DNA of 64,000 nt, taken from positions 1,736,001-1,800,000 of the forward strand of contig CAWCLF010000001.1 in assembly GCA_963796325.1 (NCBI GenBank), in the 5' to 3' direction. The stretch comes from CAVYGN01 sp963796325 (lineage in GTDB: Bacteria > Spirochaetota > Brevinematia > Brevinematales > JAOACQ01). Position 1 is the first letter of the stretch. Every line of letters starts with the position of its first letter. The notes below the pieces were generated by a model. The model searched no databases and had not been told where the DNA came from. It worked only from the letters and a program-made list of their open reading frames with translations. Below, in pieces: positions 52,315 to 61,347 of the stretch. Made by a program: the position numbers and the translations under genes.

Positions 52315-53199
52315 GTGTCTATTATTATCCTCGCCGCAGTCATGATAATATTGGCTGGCGGTTTTTTATATTATGCATATTTTGTGGAAACCGGCCTTTT
52401 CAGGGTCGTAAATGCAAAAGTGAAGTCCGCGAAGATTTCAGGCAAGTATTCTATTATGCATTTGTCTGATTTTCATTTATTCAAAAATATCGGAAAATCA
52501 AGACTGAACAAAATGAGAGAAATCATACTGAAATGGTCGGATACTGCTGATTTAGATTTTGTATTTATAACGGGCGATTTTATAGATAATAATTCTGGAA
52601 TCGATCTGATTAAAGATCTATTATCCGGTATTAAGTCTAAGTACGGTGTTTTTGCCGTTCTTGGCAATCATGATTATTTTCAATATAATTTTCTGCATGT
52701 ATTTTATCCTGTTTTCTTTTTCAATGAAAAGAAGCCGACAGACCTTGTATTATTAAAAAAAGTACTGCATGAAGCCGGAATAAAACTTCTCATCGATGAG
52801 TGCACTGAAATTGATACGGGCATCGATAAAATCAGGGTTATCGGAATCGATCCCGGATCGTTGAAAAAAAAGAGGATGCCGGTATTTACTGAAACTCAAA
52901 CCGATGAATTAACGATTGTTATGTCCCATTACCCCGAAGCGGTAAAATATTATAAAGACATATCCGATATCATATTGTCAGGCCATACGCATGGCGGTCA
53001 GATAACCCTTTTCGGCCTGCCTCTTGTTGTAAAAAGCGGGATTGAGAGGAAAAATGCAAAAGGTGTTTCGGTACATGGCGGTTCATTGCTGTTCGTTTCG
53101 AAAGGCCTTGGTTCTTCCAGATATTTTCCTTTCAGGTTTTTTGCAAATCCCGATTTCAACATAATTGAAATTGAAGGAGATACTTATGAAAATAAATAA
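52315..53199 (+). CDS. membrane-anchored metallophosphoesterase
   Basis: 294 residues, probably starting at the GTG at 52315 behind GGGAG. One N-terminal TM helix, then a calcineurin-like phosphoesterase domain with all metal-binding motifs: HLSDFHLF, ITGDFIDNN, VLGNHDYF, MSHYPE and LSGHTHGGQ. The spacing is like YkuE/YaeI-type enzymes that hydrolyse lipid-linked or UDP-sugar phosphates at the membrane. The substrate is unknown. It overlaps the next gene by 14 bp. Confidence 0.8.
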   Translation: MSIIILAAVMIILAGGFLYYAYFVETGLFRVVNAKVKSAKISGKYSIMHLSDFHLFKNIGKSRLNKMREIILKWSDTADLDFVFITGDFIDNNSGIDLIKDLLSGIKSKYGVFAVLGNHDYFQYNFLHVFYPVFFFNEKKPTDLVLLKKVLHEAGIKLLIDECTEIDTGIDKIRVIGIDPGSLKKKRMPVFTETQTDELTIVMSHYPEAVKYYKDISDIILSGHTHGGQITLFGLPLVVKSGIERKNAKGVSVHGGSLLFVSKGLGSSRYFPFRFFANPDFNIIEIEGDTYENK

Positions 53200-53839
53200 G
53201 ATGATAATTATCGCAGGGATGGTTTTATCCTGCTCTTTTATTTTTTCAGATCAGCTTTCTGAAAATATAAACAATTTAAGAATATCCTACAGGGACGGAA
53301 AATTCATCGGTCTGTTAAATAACGCGTCCGCTGTTATAAATTCGGACTGTGCCGAACTTGAAAAAGACCTCTTTATTTTTATGCCGGTTGTTTCTAATTT
53401 TATTACTTTCCAAACCAACGGATCATTTGACTTTTCTTTGAATAGCGGAGAATCGGATTACAATATCTCGGTAGAAAAAGATATTTCCAATTCCGATGAT
53501 ACGGCGGTAATGACGATAGCAACATCTTCTTTTGATGTAGAGAGATACGACAATCTGATAAAAGGATTCGAATACCTGGGGGACAAGGGCGATTATGAAA
53601 AATATTCCGTTATTTTTATGAAAGTAAGGTACGATTACCTTATCGACAGAACTTCCGCTTACTTTGTCATACCGATAACCAGGGATAGCAATACGGGGGA
53701 TATATCTTCGGGATTATTGTTCAAGATGACATTCGTGAAATATATCAAGACCGCTGAAAAAAAGAAGATTGTGGAAGATAGTATACAGGATTTTATTTTA
53801 AAATTCCGCAACAGCGGATTGATTTACATTTTCAGGTAG
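53186..53839 (+). CDS. exported protein of unknown function
   Basis: 217 residues from ATG 53186 (AAGGAG just upstream, inside the end of the phosphoesterase gene). An N-terminal signal (MIIIAGMVLSCSFIFS) could be a lipobox at C17 or a Sec cleavage after FSD. The rest alternates short strands and helices; no family is recognised. Its overlap with the phosphoesterase gene implies translational coupling. Confidence 0.6.
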   Translation: MKINKMIIIAGMVLSCSFIFSDQLSENINNLRISYRDGKFIGLLNNASAVINSDCAELEKDLFIFMPVVSNFITFQTNGSFDFSLNSGESDYNISVEKDISNSDDTAVMTIATSSFDVERYDNLIKGFEYLGDKGDYEKYSVIFMKVRYDYLIDRTSAYFVIPITRDSNTGDISSGLLFKMTFVKYIKTAEKKKIVEDSIQDFILKFRNSGLIYIFR

Positions 53840-53853
53840 TTATTCGATATTCA

Positions 53854-54564
53854 TTAAGCCAGATCGACTAAAATTTTCTTCACGGTGCCGGCCATATCTT
53901 TTTTTTCAGTGATCGAACGTCCCATAACAATATAATTTGCGCCGTTTAATTTGGCCTCTTTCGGAGTCATTACCCTCTTCTGATCGTCGGTAGAATCTTC
54001 CGCAAGCCTGATTCCAGGCGTAACAAGGATAGCATCGGCACCCAGTTCCTTCCTTAACATCGAGACTTCCATCGGGGAACAGACAAATCCCCTGATTCCC
54101 TCGTTGTAGCCGATCCTTGCAAGATGTTTGATCATATCAGGCAATTTTAAATCGATTTTCATCTCATCATGAATGATCCTTTCGTTCATGCTTGTGAGTA
54201 TGGTTACTCCGAGCGCAATCGGCGTCTCCTTGACTGGACAGCGGGACATACATTCCTGCATACCCATTAAAAGAGCGCGGATCATCTCTTTTCCGCCGAG
54301 AAGATGAAAAGTGAACATTTTAACTTTCAGGCGGCTTACGACAAAACTGACTCCTTTGATGGTGTTCGGTATATCGAAAAATTTGAGATCCAGGAATACC
54401 GATTTCTCAAGGGAATTAATATATTCTATCACCTTTATGCCTTCCGCCGTGAAAAGCACGCTTCCTACTTTGAATACATCAACAAGCGGCGAAAGTTCAT
54501 CAATAATATGTTTTGCTTCAATGTAATTTTCAGTGTCGAGAACTACTATCAGTTTGGTATCCAT
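53854..54564 (-). CDS. pyrF: orotidine 5'-phosphate decarboxylase
   Basis: 236 residues. LIVVLDTENYIEA at the start, the active-site DLKFFDIPNT motif (about 59-68), GFVCSPMEVSMLRKE, LVTPGIRL and YIVMGRSIT all match OMP decarboxylase. It performs the last step of UMP synthesis. Other pyrimidine genes are absent nearby. Confidence 0.92.
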   Translation of the reverse strand: MDTKLIVVLDTENYIEAKHIIDELSPLVDVFKVGSVLFTAEGIKVIEYINSLEKSVFLDLKFFDIPNTIKGVSFVVSRLKVKMFTFHLLGGKEMIRALLMGMQECMSRCPVKETPIALGVTILTSMNERIIHDEMKIDLKLPDMIKHLARIGYNEGIRGFVCSPMEVSMLRKELGADAILVTPGIRLAEDSTDDQKRVMTPKEAKLNGANYIVMGRSITEKKDMAGTVKKILVDLA

Positions 54565-54723
54565 CGATGCGCTCCGATTTTAAACTTTGACTTCTCCGTT
54601 TATCGTTATTATGATATATTATAAAGCAAAAATGATTAATATTAAAATTTGATTAAATTTTAATATACGCTTAATCCGATAATATGAACGGATTTTCCAT
54701 ATTTTATTATAAGAAGGCCATTT

Positions 54724-55110
54724 GTGAAAAAGTTAATTATTCTTGTCATTACAGCGGGATTGCTCCTGGCTTTAAGCGCTTGCTCGGGAAAGTCGGTAAG
54801 GCCCAATACGGCATACGGCCAGAGAAATGGTCAAATGCAGAACAGCCGGGGCCAGAGCCTTACACGGTATGAATCGGCAGGTTCAATGCGGACGTCGGCA
54901 AATTATTCATATCATACCAGATCGTTCAGTAGAACGGGTCCGCTTTTCGGTTTGAACCTCAAAAAGTTTTTCGGTTCATTCAGGTACAATTTCAATGAAT
55001 CGATCAGCGACAATTTTGCAGTAATTATCGTAATATTTGCCGTTCTGCTTATTGTCGGGTTTGTAATATATCAAAACAGAAAGAATGTACGGAAAGGCTC
55101 GTATCGTTAG
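54724..55110 (+). CDS. small lipoprotein with C-terminal TM helix
   Basis: 128 residues from a GTG at 54724 behind AAGAAGG. Lipobox ALSACSG, then about 75 residues rich in Arg, Ser, Gln and Asn, and a hydrophobic helix near the C-terminus (NFAVIIVIFAVLLIVGFVIY). A lipoprotein with a second membrane segment is unusual. It overlaps the region before malQ. No family recognised. Confidence 0.6.
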   Translation: MKKLIILVITAGLLLALSACSGKSVRPNTAYGQRNGQMQNSRGQSLTRYESAGSMRTSANYSYHTRSFSRTGPLFGLNLKKFFGSFRYNFNESISDNFAVIIVIFAVLLIVGFVIYQNRKNVRKGSYR

Positions 55111-55117
55111 GGGTAAA

Positions 55118-56605
55118 ATGACTCTCGAGAGAAAAAGCGGCATATTGATGCATCCGACGTCGCTTCCCGGTCCATATGGGATCGGGACATTAGGCAAAGA
55201 GGCGTCGGAATTTATTGATTTTCTTTATGATGCGGGTCAGAAACTCTGGCAGATATGTCCCCTGGGTCCCACCGGGTATGGCGATTCGCCTTATCAAAGT
55301 TTCTCGGCATTTGCAGGAAATCCTCTTTTAATCGATTTCTCAAAACTGATCGATGAAGGACTTCTTTCATCTAAAGATGTTGACAAGACAGGTAAATTTG
55401 ACGAAGATTTAGTAGATTTCGGCAGGGTTATTGAAAATAAATATGAAGTGCTGAGAAAATCATATCTTAATTTTTTCGGGAACAAAAATGAGATATCGGA
55501 TCCGGCTTTTACCGCTTTCTGCAGACGCGAATCATTCTGGCTTGACGATTTCTCAATATTCATGACATTGAAAAATCTTCATAAAGGGGAAAGCTGGTCA
55601 AACTGGCAGAAGGAATATAAATATAAAATTCCGGGCGATATTAAAAGCTTCAGGGAAAAATCCATGGATGGAATCCGGTTTTACAAATTCCTCCAGTATA
55701 TTTTCTACAAACAATGGCAGGAACTGAAAAAATATGCAAACGGCAGGAATATTACAATTATTGGAGATATACCTCTTTTTGTGGCTTTTGACAGTTCTGA
55801 TGCATGGTCGCACCCTGAATACTTTCATTTTAACCGTCAGCTCCAGCCGGTAAAAGTCGCCGGTGTTCCTCCCGATTATTTCAGCAAAACGGGTCAGCTC
55901 TGGGGAAATCCGGTTTACAACTGGGGAATGATGAAAAAAGACGGTTTTAAGTGGTGGATCAGGCGGATTAAGAATAATATGGAAATGTACGATATGGTTC
56001 GCATTGATCATTTCAGGGGTTTCGCGGCCTATTGGGCTGTGCCTTACGGAGAAGCCACCGCTGTTAATGGCAAATGGGAAAAGGCCCCGGGCAATGAATT
56101 GTTTAAGATTCTTGAAAAAACATTCGGGAAACTTCCTTTTATCGCTGAAGACCTGGGTGTAATAACTCCCGATGTTGTGGAAATGAGGGAAAAATATAAA
56201 CTCCCCGGTATGAAAGTTCTGCAGTTTGCTTTCGATTCAGGCCCGGGAAATCCGTATCTTCCTCATAATTATAACATGGATTCCGTCGTTTATACCGGCA
56301 CTCATGACAATGATACGATTAAAGGATGGTTCGATTCGGTCGGGCCTAATGTAAAATCTTTCATCAGGAATTATATTGGCGGCGATATAGATGATATAGC
56401 CTGGATCTTGATCAGGCTTGCATGGTCTTCATGTTCCGCATTTGCGATTACCCCGCTCCAGGACATTCTCGGCCTGGGAAGCGCCGGAAGGATGAATATT
56501 CCCGGTACTGCATCAGGGAACTGGCGCTGGAGGTTCAGGAAAAGGGATATCTCAAAAGACCTTTCAAAAAGACTGGCTCTTCTATCCGGTTTATTCAGCC
56601 GTTGA
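55118..56605 (+). CDS. malQ: 4-alpha-glucanotransferase
   Basis: 495 residues from ATG 55118 (AGGGG upstream). GH77 landmarks are RKSGILMHPTSLPGPYGIGTLG, the nucleophile loop MVRIDHFRGFAAYW, FIAEDLGVITPDV with the acid/base Glu, and VYTGTHDNDTIKGWF. It transfers alpha-1,4-glucan segments in maltodextrin or glycogen metabolism. The stop is 1 bp from the convergent zinc-ribbon gene. Confidence 0.92.
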   Translation: MTLERKSGILMHPTSLPGPYGIGTLGKEASEFIDFLYDAGQKLWQICPLGPTGYGDSPYQSFSAFAGNPLLIDFSKLIDEGLLSSKDVDKTGKFDEDLVDFGRVIENKYEVLRKSYLNFFGNKNEISDPAFTAFCRRESFWLDDFSIFMTLKNLHKGESWSNWQKEYKYKIPGDIKSFREKSMDGIRFYKFLQYIFYKQWQELKKYANGRNITIIGDIPLFVAFDSSDAWSHPEYFHFNRQLQPVKVAGVPPDYFSKTGQLWGNPVYNWGMMKKDGFKWWIRRIKNNMEMYDMVRIDHFRGFAAYWAVPYGEATAVNGKWEKAPGNELFKILEKTFGKLPFIAEDLGVITPDVVEMREKYKLPGMKVLQFAFDSGPGNPYLPHNYNMDSVVYTGTHDNDTIKGWFDSVGPNVKSFIRNYIGGDIDDIAWILIRLAWSSCSAFAITPLQDILGLGSAGRMNIPGTASGNWRWRFRKRDISKDLSKRLALLSGLFSR

Positions 56606-56606
56606 G

Positions 56607-57344
56607 TTATTTTTCAAGCCATGATTTGTAATAAAGATAGCGGAAACAGTGAGGACACTGGTATAGATCGATATTCTCGCTTTTAAGTTCCTCGCCGAGT
56701 TCGCCCTGAAGATTCGTAGGAAGCACTGTATAGCATCCCGCGCAGGCATCCTGTTCTACTTCGACTATTGCTGTGCCGCCGGTTTTATTGATAAGGGACT
56801 CGTAGTATTCGATAAACTGGAGATCGAATTCAGTTCTTAATTTATTCTGCTCTTTCATCGTTTTATCGAGCTCTTTTTTATACTCTTTCTTAATCGAATT
56901 TATATGTTCTTCAAGTTCCGTTATTTTATCATTATTTTCGGTAATTTTTAAAGTGATCTTTTCAAGTTCATTTTTCATTTCGAGCTGTTTGGCGGTATCG
57001 TAATCAATTTGCGCCTGGATAAGGGAGAGTTCCTGCTGCTGCTTTTCCATTTCCTTTTCCCAGGATTTTATCTGGCGGGCAATTTTAATTTTTTCTTTTC
57101 CTTCCTCCAGATTATTGATCCTCTTGTTGATTTCATCTCTCTTCCCGAGTTCCTCATTGATCTTTTTTTCCATTTCGTTGATATTGGTTTTTATTTCATT
57201 CTCGGAAACTTCCAGGGAATCGTTTTCCAGCTTTACCTTCTCCATCTTTTTTTCTTCTTCAGAATACAGGTTCTTGATCTCCTTTTCCCTGTTGAAAAGA
57301 TTCTGTAACTGGACAAGGTTTTTTATCCTAGTGATATTTTCCAT
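56607..57344 (-). CDS. coiled-coil protein with C4 zinc ribbon
   Basis: 245 residues. The first 185 or so are a charged coiled coil, and the C-terminus is a zinc ribbon with two CxxC pairs (ACAGCYTVLP and YQCPHCFRYLY). This matches the C4-type zinc-ribbon (DUF164) family of bacterial proteins, whose role is unclear (possible links to nucleic acid metabolism). Upstream lies tRNA(CAU). Confidence 0.85.
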   Translation of the reverse strand: MENITRIKNLVQLQNLFNREKEIKNLYSEEEKKMEKVKLENDSLEVSENEIKTNINEMEKKINEELGKRDEINKRINNLEEGKEKIKIARQIKSWEKEMEKQQQELSLIQAQIDYDTAKQLEMKNELEKITLKITENNDKITELEEHINSIKKEYKKELDKTMKEQNKLRTEFDLQFIEYYESLINKTGGTAIVEVEQDACAGCYTVLPTNLQGELGEELKSENIDLYQCPHCFRYLYYKSWLEK

Positions 57345-57396
57345 TTTTACTCCTTGGTATGATTGATGAGGGTTCTGAAATCAGCGGCGTCAGATA

Positions 57397-57470
57397 TGGG
57401 CCCACCTGGGCTCGAACCAGGGACCCACTGATTATGAGTCAGTTGCTCTAACCGACTGAGCTATGGGCCC
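57397..57470 (-). tRNA. tRNA with CAU anticodon (elongator Met or Ile2)
   Basis: On the minus strand a full 74 nt cloverleaf: acceptor GGGCCCA/TGGGCCC with discriminator A, D arm GCTC..GAGC, anticodon stem ACTGA/TCAGT with loop CTCATAA (anticodon CAT), and T arm CCTGG-TTCGAGC-CCAGG. No CCA is encoded. The GC-rich acceptor suggests the lysidine-modified isoleucine tRNA (Ile2), but methionine is not excluded. Discrimination needs comparison with the genome's other CAU tRNAs. Confidence 0.92.
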
Positions 57471-57510
57471 TAAAAAAACTTATATATTTTAATTTTTAAA
57501 GGGATTAAAG

Positions 57511-59046
57511 TCAAATTATATCTGTAAAATTTAATATTCTGTCCAGTATTCTATACTGTAATGCTTCGCTTACATGATAATCTTCAATCAATTCCTTCTC
57601 CTCGATATCGGCAATAGTCCTGGCAATTTTAAGAAGCTTGTCGTATACCCTTATGGATAGTATGAATTTTTCCATTGCCGTTTTAATAAGGCTTTCGCCG
57701 GATTTGGAAAGGCTGCAGAATTTTTGTATCATTTTATGTGTCATCTGCGAATTTGTATAAAGACCGTAGATTTTAAGCCGGTCTCTTTCTATTTTCCTGG
57801 CATTAACAACCCTTTTCCTGATCTCTACCGAGCTTTCAGATTTTACTCTGGAGCTGATTTCCTCAAATTTTATCCTTGGAACCTGCAGGTGAATATCGAT
57901 CCTGTCCAGGAGTGGTCCCGATATCTTTTTCAATATGGCAAAGATTTCCTTTGTATTCCATTGATCGATATCGGAATTTGAAGTTGAAGGGTTAAGGGCC
58001 GCTATAAGCATAAAATTTCCGGGAAATTCGTAAGATCCTTCGGCCCTGGATATGGTAATCTTCCTGTCTTCGAGCGGCTGCCTCAGGACCTGGAGCACAT
58101 TTGATTTAAATAATTGAAACTCATCCAGGAAAAGTACTCCGTTGTGGGCAAGGCTTACTTCTCCGGGTTTCGGAATCCTCCCTCCTCCTATTATCGAAGC
58201 GTCTGATGCAGTATGATGCGGTGTCCTGAAAGGCCTCTCTACGATCAGCGGATGATCCTGGTTGATCATTCCGGCTATACTGTAGATCATTGTCGTTTCA
58301 AGGGCTTCGCACAGGCTCATATCTGGCAGAATAGTGGGTATCCTTTTTGCAAGCATCGTTTTACCCGTTCCTGGCGGACCGATCAATATGGCGTTATGCC
58401 CTCCCGCCGAGCATATTTCCAGTGCCCTTTTAGCCGATTCCTGTCCGACAACATCAGACATATCCGGCTTACCAGGGCTTCCGTTATTATCCGAAAGAGC
58501 GGAAAACCTGTAATATTCTGATTTTACAGGAGCTATTATTTTACTTCCTTCAAGATAGCTTACGGCATCATTAAGACTTGCAACAGGTATTATGCAGGCG
58601 TCGCCTATTATCGCCATTTCCAGGGCATTGCTGTCGGGGCAAAGTATTTTTTTAAAACCGAGACGGCCGGCTTTCAAGGCAATAGGCAAAGCGCCTGTTA
58701 TATGCCTCAGCCTGCCGTCCAGCGATAATTCTCCTACGATGATGAATTGATCAAGGTTTTGAAAATTATGCTGCTCGTTCAAAATTCCAATTGTTATTGC
58801 AAGATCGAACAGAGTGCCGGTTCTTCTTACTCCTCCGGGAGCAAGATTCACGATTATCCTTTTCCCCGGAAAATGATAACCTGAATTCTGGATTGCCGAT
58901 TCTATCCTCTTTGTAGATCCTCTTACCTCGGAATCGATCATACCTATAATTTCAAAGGCAGGGACCTTTGTCTGTATATCAACTTCAATTTCAACTGCGG
59001 ATGTTTTAAGACCGTAATAGGAAATTGAAAAAAGCCTGCAGACCAT
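57511..59046 (-). CDS. comM: ComM/YifB-family Mg-chelatase-like AAA ATPase
   Basis: 511 residues. N-terminal Lon-protease-like domain (IEVDIQTKVPAFEIIGMID, IIVNLAPGGVRRTG), AAA core with Walker A GPPGTGKTM and Walker B VLFLDEFQLF, EDRKITISRAEGSYEFPGNFMLIAALNPS, and a C-terminal winged segment. ComM is a hexameric helicase that promotes branch migration during natural transformation. The gene follows tRNA(CAU) on the minus strand. Confidence 0.9.
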   Translation of the reverse strand: MVCRLFSISYYGLKTSAVEIEVDIQTKVPAFEIIGMIDSEVRGSTKRIESAIQNSGYHFPGKRIIVNLAPGGVRRTGTLFDLAITIGILNEQHNFQNLDQFIIVGELSLDGRLRHITGALPIALKAGRLGFKKILCPDSNALEMAIIGDACIIPVASLNDAVSYLEGSKIIAPVKSEYYRFSALSDNNGSPGKPDMSDVVGQESAKRALEICSAGGHNAILIGPPGTGKTMLAKRIPTILPDMSLCEALETTMIYSIAGMINQDHPLIVERPFRTPHHTASDASIIGGGRIPKPGEVSLAHNGVLFLDEFQLFKSNVLQVLRQPLEDRKITISRAEGSYEFPGNFMLIAALNPSTSNSDIDQWNTKEIFAILKKISGPLLDRIDIHLQVPRIKFEEISSRVKSESSVEIRKRVVNARKIERDRLKIYGLYTNSQMTHKMIQKFCSLSKSGESLIKTAMEKFILSIRVYDKLLKIARTIADIEEKELIEDYHVSEALQYRILDRILNFTDII

Positions 59047-59204
59047 GATTATAATCCCCTTAAATATTTATCCCCCCTTCCCATATATATACCGGGGAAG
59101 GGGGAATTCCCGAAACCCTAATAACCTTAATACCCAAAAGATGTTAAATAATGTTATAATTATAATAAATATATGTTAATATATAATAACAATAATAATC
59201 ATAT

Positions 59205-59543
59205 ATGATTGATTGCTTAACCAACCTCCGGTGGCAGCTGAAAAAGGTCGTCAGGTTCTACAACTTAAGGGGTACAACTGAGCAATGGATCAAGAAAGTA
59301 AAGAACGCTATCAATTGGACAAGGCTGTCATACCACGACTTCATAGAAAACCATGTGAGGCTGCAGTTATTCGCTCTTGCATACAACCTGGGAAACTTCC
59401 TTCGGCAAGTTGCTCTGCCGAGGTCTATTCGTTATTGGTCATTGACAACGCTCCATGATAAACTTGTCAAGATCGGGGTAAAGGTTATAAGCCATGCACG
59501 TTATACAATATTTCAGATGGCTGAAGTTGCTGCAGGCTATTGA
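59205..59543 (+). mobile_element. IS1380-family transposase C-terminal remnant
   Basis: A 112-residue frame whose residues match the C-terminal part of IS1380 transposases: TNLRWQLKKVVRFYNLRGTTEQWIK, NAINWTRLSYHDF, RLQLFALAYNLGNFLRQVALP, WSLTTLHDKLVKIG and YTIFQMAEVA. The N-terminal two thirds and the DDE residues are missing, as are clear terminal inverted repeats. It is a dead fragment lying between comM and dnaA. Confidence 0.8.
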
Positions 59544-59641
59544 TCTGGTTTCAAATGCATACGGATAGTATAAGGTGAAATATATTTCAGGAATGTGAAA
59601 ATGTTGTACAAAAAGACTGACAAGGGTATAGGCATAAAAAT

Positions 59642-60970
59642 TTATTTTGTATTATAAAATTCCGTTATGATGTCTTCAATTTCCTTTTTTGTCTTCTTCC
59701 TTGTCTTTAGAAGGTTTGATACTTTATCAGCCGACCTCATAACCGTTGTATGAGCTTTGTTGCCGAAAAGATTGCCTATTTCAGTCAATGAATGATTAGT
59801 ATGCTCCTTGGACAGGTACATGGCGATCTGCCTGGCATAACTGATGTTTTCAAGCCTTCTTTCGGATTTAAGGTCGTTTACCGTTAAATTGAAATACTTC
59901 GAAACCACTTTCTGTATGTCGGTAATTGTAATATTTTTCGGAACCTCGGTCTTTATTTTGTCCCTCAGGATTTCCTTGGCCAGGTCGAGGGATACTTCCT
60001 TTTTTTTCAGACTTGAAAATGCAATGATCTTTGTAAGGGAGCCTTCGAGAAGCCTGATATCGCTTTCAACATTGGCAGCGATATAATCAATGACGTCGCC
60101 GGGTATATAAACCTTTTCTTCGGCGACTTTTAAAAGTAAGATTGCTTTTCTGGTTTCATAATTAGGCGGTTCTATCTTGACGCTGAGTCCTGAATCGAAC
60201 CTGGTTTTAAGCCGGTCCTCGATCGACGATAAGCTTTTGGCCGGCCTGTCGCATGCAAAAATAAGCTGCTTTCGTTCATGGAATAGTTCGTTGAACGTAT
60301 GGAAGAGTTCTTCCAGAGTACTTTCTTTCTGCTGAAGAAATTGAATGTCGTCTACGATAAGGACGTCGAAATTTCTGTATTTTTTTCGGAACCTGTTAGT
60401 TTCTCCATTTTTTATCGATTCGACGAATTCATTTGTGAAATTTTCGCTGGTGGTATAAAAGACGTTAAGCTCCGGTTTCTCATCGATAACTTTATGAGCG
60501 GTCGCCTGGAGAAGATGAGTTTTACCGAGAGCCGCATTGCCGTAAATAAACAGGGGATTATATGATTTTGCGGGATGGTTGGCTACCTGTTCGGCGGCCG
60601 CATGAGCAAAATCGTTGTTGGGACCTACAATAAACCTGTTAAAAGTATATTTCGGATTCAGAAATGATGTGTTGATTTTTTCATGCTTTCTTCCGGCTTT
60701 AACGGGTATATTGTGGTATATGTTGTCTGTATAAGCTATATCGATAAGAAAACGGTATTCCTTGTCAAAAAGTTTTTTAGAAATTGCTTTTGCTATATCC
60801 AGGTAATTATCGCTGAACCAGCCCGATGTCAGTGGATCCGGGGCAATAAGAACAATGGTATCGTTGTTCTGGATTTCCTTGAATTTAATCTTGTCAAGGA
60901 TGGCCGTGTTTAATGAGGAATCAAAACTGTTTGTCAGTTCAAGATAAATTTTTTCCCATATTTCCGTCAT
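59642..60970 (-). CDS. dnaA: chromosomal replication initiator DnaA
   Basis: 442 residues. Domain I is about 1-90, then the AAA+ domain with Walker A GNAALGKT (144-151), Walker B VLIVDDIQFL and ENFTNEFVESI, and domain IV (SYARQIAMYLSKEHTNHSLTEIGNLFG). In the DNA-contact helix E. coli has RDHTTV, while this protein has KAHTTV (K405, A406, H407): the Arg-Asp pair is changed. Binding-site specificity may therefore differ. The gene is divergent from ribD and has no dnaN or recF beside it. Confidence 0.93.
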   Translation of the reverse strand: MTEIWEKIYLELTNSFDSSLNTAILDKIKFKEIQNNDTIVLIAPDPLTSGWFSDNYLDIAKAISKKLFDKEYRFLIDIAYTDNIYHNIPVKAGRKHEKINTSFLNPKYTFNRFIVGPNNDFAHAAAEQVANHPAKSYNPLFIYGNAALGKTHLLQATAHKVIDEKPELNVFYTTSENFTNEFVESIKNGETNRFRKKYRNFDVLIVDDIQFLQQKESTLEELFHTFNELFHERKQLIFACDRPAKSLSSIEDRLKTRFDSGLSVKIEPPNYETRKAILLLKVAEEKVYIPGDVIDYIAANVESDIRLLEGSLTKIIAFSSLKKKEVSLDLAKEILRDKIKTEVPKNITITDIQKVVSKYFNLTVNDLKSERRLENISYARQIAMYLSKEHTNHSLTEIGNLFGNKAHTTVMRSADKVSNLLKTRKKTKKEIEDIITEFYNTK

Positions 60971-61020
60971 TCCCTTTCCCCCCTTGATAATTGTTTTTCA
61001 TTTGAAAAAAATGTTGGATT

Positions 61021-61050
61021 ATTATATATTAAACTGTCAATAGAATTCAA
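61021..61050 (-). promoter_or_regulatory. possible dnaA promoter
   Basis: On the minus strand: TTGAAT (61050-61045), 18 bp spacer, TATAAT (61026-61021), about 50 bp before the dnaA start. A strong purine-rich ribosome-binding site precedes the ATG. Confidence 0.45.
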
Positions 61051-61073
61051 TATAAAAAATAATTGCTTGTATG

Positions 61074-61131
61074 ATCCATAGTTAATGACCTCCGTTTTAC
61101 GCACAAAGTTCATTCCTGCGCACCTATGGAT
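61074..61131. repeat. spaced inverted repeat upstream of dnaA
   Basis: ATCCATAG at 61074-61081 and CTATGGAT at 61124-61131 are exact inverted copies 42 bp apart. The gap contains ACGCACAAAG and GCGCACCT about 20 bp apart, reminiscent of degenerate binding sites. Could be an operator or part of an origin; neither is shown. Confidence 0.4.
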
Positions 61132-61347
61132 TAGTTATATTTAACTGAACATTTTCATTATTTTTATATCGTTGTCAACAAACAAATTAAAAGATCTGCT
61201 GACAGCGCCAGGAACTTTAAAATTTTCAAAAAGGGACATAATTGATTAAATTTTAACTAATTAAAAAATCTGCAGTTTATTGTCCCGGGTTTAGCACAAT
61301 AACGCACAGCCTGTGCTTTATATATCGGAAAAATACCGGAGATTGTC

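Larger units (their letters stand above)
60971..61347. other. dnaA-ribD intergenic region
   Basis: 377 bp, AT-rich. It contains a dnaA promoter candidate, a spaced inverted repeat ATCCATAG (61074-61081) / CTATGGAT (61124-61131), two direct ACGCACA/GCGCACC copies between the arms, and a short hairpin GCACA-gcc-TGTGC near 61310. No perfect TTATCCACA-type DnaA box and no riboflavin riboswitch were seen. Confidence 0.5.

Noticed and set aside
61132..61347. Possible FMN riboswitch upstream of ribD
   Set aside because: None of the conserved RFN-element stems could be found by eye in the leader.
60971..61347. Chromosomal origin of replication
   Set aside because: No perfect DnaA box cluster and no dnaN next to dnaA. 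The region is only described as a possible regulatory site.
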